A DNA stretch of 64,000 bases, from contig OY282376.1 in the NCBI GenBank assembly GCA_958295845.1, positions 4,229,022 to 4,293,021 on the forward strand, written 5' to 3'. The translations under genes and the position numbers were made by a program. Positions 42,297 to 50,195 of this stretch are shown one piece after another. The stretch comes from Caldilineaceae bacterium (GTDB taxonomy: Bacteria; Chloroflexota; Anaerolineae; Caldilineales; Caldilineaceae). Numbering within the stretch: position 1 is the stretch's first letter; the number at the start of each line of letters is the position of its first letter. The notes below the pieces were generated by a model. That model was not told where the DNA came from and searched no databases. It worked only from the letters and a program-made list of their open reading frames with translations.

Positions 42297-44585
42297 ATGG
42301 TCAGCGAAGCGAATTCAGAAAGTAGCGGAAATTGGGTTGCGTTTTCCAAGAGGGCCAATGAATTCATTAACTCTGGAGAACTGGAAGACCGTGAGAACGG
42401 ATACAAGCGCAAAGTGGCACTCACACTTAGAAGGGCACGCGAGGCGCTGCCGATGGGTTCTGACGAATTGGCTGACTTGGTGGAAGAAGGACTTGATAGC
42501 AATCTTATTGACTTTAGAGTTAGAGATAACATTCGCAAATGGATGGACGACTTCCCAAACGACGCGTCAGAAACTCTAGAGGCAATCTGGACTGAAGACA
42601 GTATGCCTCTAGAGCACCGAATCAGAGCCTTCCGCGAGAGATTCCCGAGGGAAGTGATAGGTGGCGCTGAGGGAACACTCTTGAATCTTGCATCTGTTTT
42701 ATTGATGGGCCTTGACGAGGAGAGATACCCTCCATTCAGGATCAGGTTAGCCAACAGAGTGTATAAGCTCACGGGATACGACTCTCCCGGATTGGGAGCC
42801 GACGAAGCCACATTGTATAGGCACTTCCTTGGGTTTCTCGACCGATTCAATGAGGATTGCCAGGTGCATGGGGTAAAGCTGCGCCACCGCCTAGATGCGC
42901 AGTCATTAATCTGGCGAACCCAAGAAAAGGAAGATCCGTTCGTTTTGCCTAGAATAGGTTTGACTCAGCCACATTCGGTCGGCCCCCATCAAAACGACTG
43001 GAAGGAATTTGTCAATCGCGTAAATGGCTTTATCGAATCTGGGACATTTGAGAAGTGGGTCGAAGATAAGCTTATACTAGGTCGCGAGATGGCGGATGCG
43101 AGAGAGGCAGTACTCGAAGGTCACGAGGACTGGATTGACATACTAGGAAAAAAGGGACTAAGTGAACGTGAAGGTCATCCTATACTCTGGAACTTAAGAA
43201 AATCTCTAAAGGAATGGATTCATCGGTCGCCTGAGAAAGCGCGAGACGCACTGTTGCAGCTTTGGTCGGAAGACACTCGAAGCGTTTCAGGTAGGATTCG
43301 TGCTTTCTGCGCGCGAGTTCCGAATTCGGTAGCTAGTGGGCTTGGAACCCGCGTTCGAATTGCTTCAGCCTTTTTGATGGGCCTTGACCCAGAGAATTAC
43401 CCACCTTACGCGCCACAAACGTTCGAAGAAGCGTACTCACAGACAGGCTTCGGGCCCCCACCAGAGGAAGCGGATGAGGCTGATGTGTATGCCTATGCTC
43501 TTAATTTTATCGATAGTTTTCTGTGGGAAGCACATCAGCATGGCCTGCAATTATTGCACCGCCATGGTATGCGGACAGTAACGTGGTGGTGCCTCAAAGG
43601 GGCGGAACCACTGGTTAACCTTCCCAGAATTGGCAGGCGGGAGTCTCATTCTCGACAATGCGACCTGCAGACCCTTAGTAACGAATTACTCCTGCCTTTC
43701 GAATTCCTTGGAGAGATTGAAACATTACTGGAAGATAAGCGCCAGATCATTTTTCAGGGGCCGCCCGGGACGGGCAAAACTTACGTCGCGCGGGCTCTTG
43801 CAGACTACCTCGCAGGGGGGAAGAATCGAGTAAAACTGGTGCAGTTCCATCCCTCGTATGCCTACGAGGATTTCGTGCGCGGATTCCGTCCGACTAACAC
43901 AGAAAATGGCATGGTCAGATTTGAGTTGCAGGACGGTCCGCTGCTAAAGGTAGCAGAAGATGCACGGAACGACGAAGACTCAAAGTACATACTCATTGTT
44001 GATGAAATCAACCGCGGCAACCTGGCAAAGGTATTTGGAGAGTTATACTTTCTATTAGAATACCGCGAGGCGAAGATCACCTTGCAGTATCATTTGGATG
44101 GCGAGGAAGAGTTCTCTTTGCCTAAAAACCTTTATATGATTGGCACGATGAACACGGCTGACCGCTCGATCGCGATGGTGGACTTGGCTCTGCGCCGGCG
44201 CTTCGAATTCGTGCCTTTTCGCCCTGACGAGGAACCGGTGAAGAGCGTTCTGCGGAAATGGCTACAAAGGCATTTAGAGAATGGAAAAATGGCCGAGGAT
44301 ATGGAATGGGTGGCTGACGTCGTCGAGGAGGCAAACAAACTCTTGGAGAGGCACAGACACGCTGCAATCGGCCCCAGCTACTTCATGAAGGACGGCCTCA
44401 ATGAAAAGGTCGTTCGACGCACATGGAAGTACAACGTTTTACCTTACATAGAAGAGTTACTCTTTGGGGATGACGGAAGCCTTGACGGGTTTAACCTGGA
44501 CAGGCTCATTCAGAAAGTCAGACAGAAGCAGACTGTAGTGAAGGACGGGGAAGGTGCTGAGGGCAAAAGCGACGAAGAAGAGTGA
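42297..44585 (+). CDS. mcrB: McrB-type AAA+ GTPase with duplicated N-terminal module
   Basis: This is the motor and recognition subunit of a McrBC-type (type IV) restriction system cutting modified DNA. Residues 480-735 are the McrB AAA+ domain: Walker A GPPGTGKT at 488-495, Walker B ILIVDEINRGN with Asp569, and the signature MNTADRSIAMVDLALRRRF. The first 450 residues contain two copies of an unknown module (about 13-221 and 235-446). Both copies show RIRAF, LMGLD(E/P)E(R/N)YPP and a closing LPRIG. Known McrB proteins carry one varied N-terminal reader domain. Codon use (ATA, AGA, CTA, TTA) and lower GC differ from the surroundings, pointing to transfer. AAGGA precedes the ATG. Confidence 0.93.
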   Translation: MVSEANSESSGNWVAFSKRANEFINSGELEDRENGYKRKVALTLRRAREALPMGSDELADLVEEGLDSNLIDFRVRDNIRKWMDDFPNDASETLEAIWTEDSMPLEHRIRAFRERFPREVIGGAEGTLLNLASVLLMGLDEERYPPFRIRLANRVYKLTGYDSPGLGADEATLYRHFLGFLDRFNEDCQVHGVKLRHRLDAQSLIWRTQEKEDPFVLPRIGLTQPHSVGPHQNDWKEFVNRVNGFIESGTFEKWVEDKLILGREMADAREAVLEGHEDWIDILGKKGLSEREGHPILWNLRKSLKEWIHRSPEKARDALLQLWSEDTRSVSGRIRAFCARVPNSVASGLGTRVRIASAFLMGLDPENYPPYAPQTFEEAYSQTGFGPPPEEADEADVYAYALNFIDSFLWEAHQHGLQLLHRHGMRTVTWWCLKGAEPLVNLPRIGRRESHSRQCDLQTLSNELLLPFEFLGEIETLLEDKRQIIFQGPPGTGKTYVARALADYLAGGKNRVKLVQFHPSYAYEDFVRGFRPTNTENGMVRFELQDGPLLKVAEDARNDEDSKYILIVDEINRGNLAKVFGELYFLLEYREAKITLQYHLDGEEEFSLPKNLYMIGTMNTADRSIAMVDLALRRRFEFVPFRPDEEPVKSVLRKWLQRHLENGKMAEDMEWVADVVEEANKLLERHRHAAIGPSYFMKDGLNEKVVRRTWKYNVLPYIEELLFGDDGSLDGFNLDRLIQKVRQKQTVVKDGEGAEGKSDEEE

Positions 44586-45817
44586 AAACAGAGATTAAAC
44601 TGCAAGAGTACGTTTCCAGCCGGTACAGTCTCACAGGTAGCCAGCTTGAGGCGTTAATACGTAAATCGAGATCTCTTGACCTCAGCATTGAACATGGCCT
44701 GGGTTACGATGGCATGTACAGCCTTAGACCGAGCGCCATTGTCGGGGCACTCGAAATTGATGGCTTGTCAGTGTCAATTGAGCCGAAAATTGGCATTCCG
44801 CAGTTGCTCTCGTTGGCCTGCTACACACTTAGCAAACTCAGCCTCAGGAGGGAACAGTTCGACTTCAGGGAGGCTGAGACGTTGCCAGACATCTTGGCAT
44901 TCGCATTGAACCGGGCTTCCCGCCGAGCATTTTCGCGCGGGCTACTGCACGGGTACCTTTCCGAAGAAGACGCCTTGCACACGGTCCGGGGCCGCATCCT
45001 TTTTGGCAAACACGTACAGAGACGCTTTAGCATTCCTTTGCCGGTGGAACTACGCTTCGACGAGTTCACGGAGGACATTCTGGCCAACAGGATGGTGAAG
45101 GCGGCGGCGGTCAGGCTGGGTCGCATGACTCGGCTCTCGTCCGAAGCACGTCGAGAGTTAGGTTGGATCACGTCCGTCCTGGAAAACGTGTCGCTTCGGG
45201 ATTATCGGCGACTGCGCGTTCCAGAAATACATTTTGATCGACTGAACGAACATTATCGGCACGTCGTGGGGCTAGCGCGGCTGATCCTAATGCATAGTGA
45301 GTTTGAGTCCGCCCGGGGCGATGTTCGCGCTTCTGGCTTCCTCGTCAACATGAATGACCTGTTCCAAGAGTTTGTCACCCAGGCGTTGCGTGAGACGCTT
45401 GGGGTTTCAGACAGAATTCTTCGTGATGACAAAGGCATCGACAAGATTTCGCTCGACAGAGATGGAAGAGTGCCGATTGAGCCAGACCTTTCATGGTGGG
45501 ACGGCGACAAGCCTACTTTTGTTGGGGATGCCAAGTATAAGGACCTGACAGATAGGCGCGCACGAAATGCCGACCTATTTCAGCTGTTGGCCTATGCCAC
45601 TGCCTTGAATCTGCCGGGTGGCTTGCTCATCTATGCACAGGGGGGAGCAGGGACAAAGACCTACCAAGTCCGTCACATAGACAGACGGCTCTTGGTTGCC
45701 GCGTTGGACCTGTCCGAGCCACTCGATGAGATTCTTCAGCGGGTCAAGAAGATTGGACGCAGTATTGAAGAACTTAGGGACGAAGCCCGAAGGAAACGAC
45801 TAGAAATGGCAGCGTAG
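44582..45817 (+). CDS. mcrC: McrC endonuclease subunit
   Basis: This is the nuclease subunit of the McrBC system, 411 residues. The N-terminal part (SLRPSAIVGALEIDGLSVSI, EPKIGIPQLL) is the McrC-specific domain that contacts McrB. The C-terminal PD-(D/E)xK nuclease core is intact: Asp302 in IEPDLSWWDG and Asp316-Ala-Lys318 in FVGDAKYKDL. The GTG start overlaps the end of mcrB (GTGA), so the two are translationally coupled. Base composition matches mcrB rather than the flanks. Confidence 0.94.
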   Translation: MKTEIKLQEYVSSRYSLTGSQLEALIRKSRSLDLSIEHGLGYDGMYSLRPSAIVGALEIDGLSVSIEPKIGIPQLLSLACYTLSKLSLRREQFDFREAETLPDILAFALNRASRRAFSRGLLHGYLSEEDALHTVRGRILFGKHVQRRFSIPLPVELRFDEFTEDILANRMVKAAAVRLGRMTRLSSEARRELGWITSVLENVSLRDYRRLRVPEIHFDRLNEHYRHVVGLARLILMHSEFESARGDVRASGFLVNMNDLFQEFVTQALRETLGVSDRILRDDKGIDKISLDRDGRVPIEPDLSWWDGDKPTFVGDAKYKDLTDRRARNADLFQLLAYATALNLPGGLLIYAQGGAGTKTYQVRHIDRRLLVAALDLSEPLDEILQRVKKIGRSIEELRDEARRKRLEMAA

Positions 45818-45942
45818 AATCCTTTCTGCACGCACAGTTTTGGACGCTTTAGAATCGTTGAGAACGCCACAATTGGCCAGACACTGGACGCGATGTGGCA
45901 ACAATAATTTAGTTATCTACCAACGGAAATGAGAGGCGGGCT

Positions 45943-47043
45943 ATGAAGACCAATGGACAGCCGATCAAATCGGGCATTTTCATCATGCCGTTCCATCCGC
46001 CGGAGAAGCCGCTGGCGCAGAGCTATGACGAGGATATTGAGCTAGCGGTGCTGGCAGATGAACTGGGGTATGATGAATTCTGGATTGGCGAACACCACAC
46101 GATGAAGTACGAGACGGTGGTGGTGCCGGAGGTGTTTATCGGGCGGGCGCTGGGGGTGACGAAGCGTATTCGCTTCGGACCGGCTCCTATCTGCGTCAAT
46201 CTGCATCATCCGGCCTATCTGGCGACGCGGCTTGCTTTTCTCGATCACCTGGCCCATGGGCGGCTCAATCTTTGCTTAGGGCCCAGCGGCACGAGTACGG
46301 ATTTCGAACTCTACGGCCAGCATCCAAAAGACGGCGGCAGGATGACGGTAGAGGCCATTGACGTCATACTGAAGCTTTGGGCGACTGATCCGCCTTACGA
46401 GCACGAAGGCCAGTTCTGGCAGTTCTCGCTCAAGGATAACGTCGACGATGTGAGCCAGATCGGGTATATACACAAGCCGTTGCAGCAGCCCCATCCCCCT
46501 ATTCTCATGCCGGGTATAACCCGCGACTCTTACAGCCTGAAACTGGCGGGGCAGTACGGATTCGCGCCGTTTTCGGCTGCTCTGGCGGCCGGCAACGTTC
46601 TGGCGAACAACTGGGAGACTTACGAGAACAGCGCGATTGAGGCGGGACGACAGCCGGACAGAGCCGACTGGAGGGTGGCGAGGGCCATATTCCTGGCCGA
46701 TACGACTGAAGAAGCGGTCGAGCGTGCGCGGACGAACTCGGTGGGGCAAAATTTCGAGTACCTCGCCTACCTCATGGATAAGACCCGGGGCCGGGACATT
46801 CTCAAGCGGGACCTGGAGATGTCGAACGCGGACTGCAACATGGATTACTGGATGTCGGAGCAGATCATTGCCGGCGACGTGGACCATGTGCTGGAACGGT
46901 TGCTTGCGCTGATGGAGGAGAGCGGACCGTTCGGCACTTTGGTGCTGATGGGCTTTGACTGGGACGACAAGGCGAGTTGGGTTCGCAACCTTGAACTGTT
47001 TGCGACCGAGCTAATGCCGGCGCTGAACAAGGCTGTTGCGTGA
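45943..47043 (+). CDS. LLM-class flavin-dependent oxidoreductase (bacterial luciferase-like)
   Basis: A 366-residue TIM-barrel enzyme using FMN or F420. The N-terminus (KSGIFIMPFHPPEKPLAQSY), DEFWIGEHHTMKYETVVVPE and the block FLDHLAHGRLNLCLGPSGTS are typical of LLM monooxygenases related to limonene or alkanal enzymes. GAGAGGCGGG precedes the ATG. It could pair with a flavin reductase such as the one at 11.5 kb, but no partner lies next to it. Substrate unknown; LLM enzymes oxidise hydrocarbons, terpenoids or nitrogen heterocycles. Confidence 0.91.
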   Translation: MKTNGQPIKSGIFIMPFHPPEKPLAQSYDEDIELAVLADELGYDEFWIGEHHTMKYETVVVPEVFIGRALGVTKRIRFGPAPICVNLHHPAYLATRLAFLDHLAHGRLNLCLGPSGTSTDFELYGQHPKDGGRMTVEAIDVILKLWATDPPYEHEGQFWQFSLKDNVDDVSQIGYIHKPLQQPHPPILMPGITRDSYSLKLAGQYGFAPFSAALAAGNVLANNWETYENSAIEAGRQPDRADWRVARAIFLADTTEEAVERARTNSVGQNFEYLAYLMDKTRGRDILKRDLEMSNADCNMDYWMSEQIIAGDVDHVLERLLALMEESGPFGTLVLMGFDWDDKASWVRNLELFATELMPALNKAVA

Positions 47044-47178
47044 GACGCGCAGGATCGTGGTCCTTCATGGCCCGGTGACGCCGAGTCAGAAGACGCATTG
47101 CGCGACGAGCAAAACAGGGCTGACTGATGAACAGTGAAGTCAGACACTCCCCTGCAGCTGTGATTGAAAATACGGATG

Positions 47179-47207
47179 TTCGCCAACTCGGATAAATGAA
47201 TTATGAT
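47179..47207 (+). promoter_or_regulatory. Possible promoter upstream of dioxygenase gene
   Basis: TTCGCC, a 17-base spacer and TATGAT precede the gene by 56 bases. The -10 is good, the -35 weak. Confidence 0.35.
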
Positions 47208-47263
47208 TTATGAAATAGGCGGCACCCAAAAGGTTAGAGCCACGCTTCTCAGGAGACGAACTG

Positions 47264-48076
47264 ATGAAACTCAGCCAACAGCAGCTCCAGTTCTTTGAAA
47301 CCTTCGGCTATCTCCATTTCCCAGGTCTGATGAAGGAGGAGGTCGGTTGGATTATCGAGGATTTTGAAACGATCTTCGCGAACAGCGGGCAAGTCCATGA
47401 TGGCACGCAGCGTTCTTGCATTGTGCCCTTTATCGATCAGCAGGAGCGCCTCTGCACTCTGCTGGATCACCCAAGCATTGACGGCCTGATCAGCAGCATC
47501 CTGGGCGAAGATTTCAACTACCTCGGCGGCGACGGCAACTATTACACGGGCGATACGCGCTGGCACAGCGACGGCTTCCACACAATCGGCAAATACCTGA
47601 AGGTGGCATTCTATCTCGATCCATTGACCGCAAATACAGGGTGTTTGCGCGTGATCCCGGGCTCACATCGGCCGGATCTGGAGGGTTGGCAGGCGCGGCA
47701 GGCACGCGAGGCTTCTGAACTGTGGGGGATTTCGCAGCTTGAGGTTCCGCACGCGGCGCTGGAGACGCAACCGGGGGATGTAGTGGCCTTCAATCACAAT
47801 TTGATGCACTCTTCGTTTGGAGGCGACACGGCCCGGCGTATGTTCACGATCAACTGCTGTGCCCGCTGCGAAACGCCGGTAGAGATTGAGGAGTTGGAGA
47901 ATTTCGTTGCGGGCGGGGCGCGATTCTGGAAGGACCAGATGCATTCCGAGATCATGCGCAGTACCGCTTCTCCTTCACGGATGCGGCATCTGGAACAGGT
48001 GATGGCACACGAAGGCCACCTGCCGGCGCTGTCTGCCAAGGCGCGTCAGGAAATGGCCGAACCGGCCCGCGGATAG
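47264..48076 (+). CDS. Phytanoyl-CoA dioxygenase (PhyH) family protein
   Basis: A 270-residue Fe(II)/2-oxoglutarate oxygenase. The iron site uses His101 and Asp103 in RWHSDGFHT and the distal His in FNHNLMHSSFGG, with the 2OG-binding Arg in TARRMFTIN. The opening QLQFFETFGYLHFPGL is nearly the same as in the PhyH gene at 49.2 kb, so these two are close relatives, more so than either is to the 4-kb gene. It precedes a Gfo/Idh/MocA gene by four bases in one transcript. Confidence 0.91.
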   Translation: MKLSQQQLQFFETFGYLHFPGLMKEEVGWIIEDFETIFANSGQVHDGTQRSCIVPFIDQQERLCTLLDHPSIDGLISSILGEDFNYLGGDGNYYTGDTRWHSDGFHTIGKYLKVAFYLDPLTANTGCLRVIPGSHRPDLEGWQARQAREASELWGISQLEVPHAALETQPGDVVAFNHNLMHSSFGGDTARRMFTINCCARCETPVEIEELENFVAGGARFWKDQMHSEIMRSTASPSRMRHLEQVMAHEGHLPALSAKARQEMAEPARG

Positions 48077-48080
48077 CGCT

Positions 48081-49154
48081 ATGGCTGACAAGATCAGGAT
48101 CGGAGTGGTTGGCTGCCGGGTGGGCCGGGCGTGGGTCGCGGGCGCGCACGCGGGCGATGATACGGTAGCGTGGGCGGTCGCTGATCTGAATCAGGATTTG
48201 GCACATCGGGTTGCTCAAGAGAACGAAGTCGCGAGGGTCTACGGAGACTATCGTGAGTTGCTGGCCGATGACGAGGTTGACGCGGTGGGCGTGGCCACTT
48301 CGCCCGATGTGCGCAAGCCGATGGTCATTGATGCATTGAACGCCGGTAAGCACGTGCTGGTGCAGAAGCCGCATGGTCTCAACGCCGCGGAGGTCGAGGA
48401 GATCAATGCGGTTGGTGCGAACAGTGGAAAAACGCTCGTCTATTCATATTTTATGCGCCACGAGGAAGAGAATAAGAAGAGCCGCCAACTCATCGCAGAT
48501 GGAAGAATCGGGCGAACTTACCACGCACGCGTCCACTACCATTACCGGGAGCGAGGCGTCGATTACGAACCGCTGCCCGGCCGAGAATGGTTGTACCGCT
48601 GGGGCCTGAAGGGCGGCGCATTGGGGCAACACGGCTCCCATTACCTCGACCAGGCCTGGTATCTGATGGGTTGTCCACAGCCGGAGTGGGCCTTCGCGAT
48701 CAGCCACAGTGCGTTTCCGACGCGGCTGGAGGTAGAGCGGCACTCCGAAGATTACATGAGTTTTCTGGTGGGCTGTGAAGGCGGCATCACGATTCAGATG
48801 GACACTTCGGCGGTCATCGCTACCTGGGCGGACCGGACGTGGGACCTGCAGCTACGCGTCCTGGGCACGGCCGGGACCGTCGAAGTCGAGTCGACCCGGC
48901 TGGCTTCGGGGCAGACTCGTTCGGGCACGCGACGCCTGTTGGGGGCAATCTACACTGAAGGCGACACCTTTGTCGATGAGAACGCGGAGCACGGTAGCGG
49001 GGACTTTGACGGGGAGATTCGCGACTTTGCCGCCGCTATCCGCGGCGAGCAGCCGCCCGACGTCTCGCCGGCAGATGCGTTGCGTTTCATGAAGCTGCTG
49101 GATGCGATCTACCTGAGTGCAGAGACGGGAGAAAAGGTTCAGGTTGCCGTATAG
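48081..49154 (+). CDS. Gfo/Idh/MocA family NAD(P)-dependent oxidoreductase
   Basis: A 357-residue predicted dehydrogenase. The Rossmann motif reads IGVVGCRVGRAWVAGAH, where Arg replaces the usual second Gly/Ala, and the lysine motif is VQKPHGLNAAEVEE. The substrate histidine is in GALGQHGSHYLDQAWYLMG. It is transcribed with the PhyH-like gene, suggesting that hydroxylation and dehydrogenation occur in sequence on one substrate. It converges on a second PhyH-like gene. Confidence 0.91.
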   Translation: MADKIRIGVVGCRVGRAWVAGAHAGDDTVAWAVADLNQDLAHRVAQENEVARVYGDYRELLADDEVDAVGVATSPDVRKPMVIDALNAGKHVLVQKPHGLNAAEVEEINAVGANSGKTLVYSYFMRHEEENKKSRQLIADGRIGRTYHARVHYHYRERGVDYEPLPGREWLYRWGLKGGALGQHGSHYLDQAWYLMGCPQPEWAFAISHSAFPTRLEVERHSEDYMSFLVGCEGGITIQMDTSAVIATWADRTWDLQLRVLGTAGTVEVESTRLASGQTRSGTRRLLGAIYTEGDTFVDENAEHGSGDFDGEIRDFAAAIRGEQPPDVSPADALRFMKLLDAIYLSAETGEKVQVAV

Positions 49155-49228
49155 ACGGAGAAGTTGGTTTCCCCTAGCCGCCCACTCTTGGCCAAGGCGC
49201 GGCGGCGACTGACGGAGACGACCCGCAT

Positions 49229-50071
49229 TTAACCGCGTGCCGGCTCGGTCATTGTCTTCTTGAATTCACGCGTCAGTTCTGCCAGGTGGGTATCGTTCTC
49301 CCTAACCTGCTCGAGATGCACCATGCGCTCCGGCCCAGCTGTCGCGATCATGGCCTCGCCGTGAATGCGGTCGATCCAGAAGCGGGCTTCACGGCCGAGG
49401 ACAGTGCGCAGCTCTTCGAGGCGGTGCTCAGGATAGCGGCGTGAGAAGTTCATGGTGTACATGCGCCGGCGTTCAGAGCCACCGAAGGCGGCGTGCTTGA
49501 GATTGTGGTTGAATACAACGATGTCGCCGGGCGTGGTCTCCAGGATCAGGGCCGGCACGTCGGGCCCTTCCAGCCCCCAGATCTTTCCACTCTCCTTTAT
49601 GTCCTTTTCAAGAGCATCAGCGAAGGCGTCACCGGCGCGGTGGCTGCCTGGAATGACGCGCAGCGCGCCGCTGTCGCGCGTGAGCGGGTCGAGGTAGAAG
49701 GCGATCTTGATGCTGAGAACACGTTCGGCGTTGAAGCCGTCGGAATGCCAGCGCGTGTCGCCGGCATAGTAGTTGCCGTCGCCGCTGGTGTAGTTGAAGT
49801 CGTCGCCACAGATGCTGGCTGCAATGTCGTGGATGCGCGGATCGTCCAGGAGAGCACTTAGAAACACGCTCTGGTCGGGGAAGGGAAGGATGCAGGACCG
49901 CTGTTCGCCATCGTGTTCCTGCCCGTGGTGACCGCCGCCGTGCGCGGCCCAGACCGCTTCGAATTCGTCTATGATCCTGTCAGCACAGTCGGCCAGCAGC
50001 CCTGGAAAGTAGAGATAGCCGAAGGTGTCGAAGAACGCCATCTTTTGCGGAGTGAGTCGCGTCTGTGCCAC
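49229..50071 (-). CDS. Phytanoyl-CoA dioxygenase (PhyH) family protein
   Basis: A 280-residue Fe(II)/2-oxoglutarate oxygenase with iron ligands in RWHSDGFNAE and the distal His in FNHNLKHAAFGGSERRRMYTMN. The GTG at 50071 is preceded by AGGAGAG and gives the same start region as the paralogue at 47.3 kb (MAFFDTFGYLYFPGLL). The open frame further upstream has no site. It lies convergent with the PhyH-Gfo pair, so a three-gene set surrounds one pathway. The substrate is unknown. Confidence 0.9.
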   Translation of the reverse strand: MAQTRLTPQKMAFFDTFGYLYFPGLLADCADRIIDEFEAVWAAHGGGHHGQEHDGEQRSCILPFPDQSVFLSALLDDPRIHDIAASICGDDFNYTSGDGNYYAGDTRWHSDGFNAERVLSIKIAFYLDPLTRDSGALRVIPGSHRAGDAFADALEKDIKESGKIWGLEGPDVPALILETTPGDIVVFNHNLKHAAFGGSERRRMYTMNFSRRYPEHRLEELRTVLGREARFWIDRIHGEAMIATAGPERMVHLEQVRENDTHLAELTREFKKTMTEPARG

Positions 50072-50195
50072 TGTGAACTCTCCTGTAAACTGTCGATGCG
50101 GTCCTCTGGCCGCTGTCGGTTGCGAAACCACTGTCTGTGACAAAATGGTAAATGCAACGCCAGCGAATCGCAACCCGTTCTGCTGAGGCAGGCGG

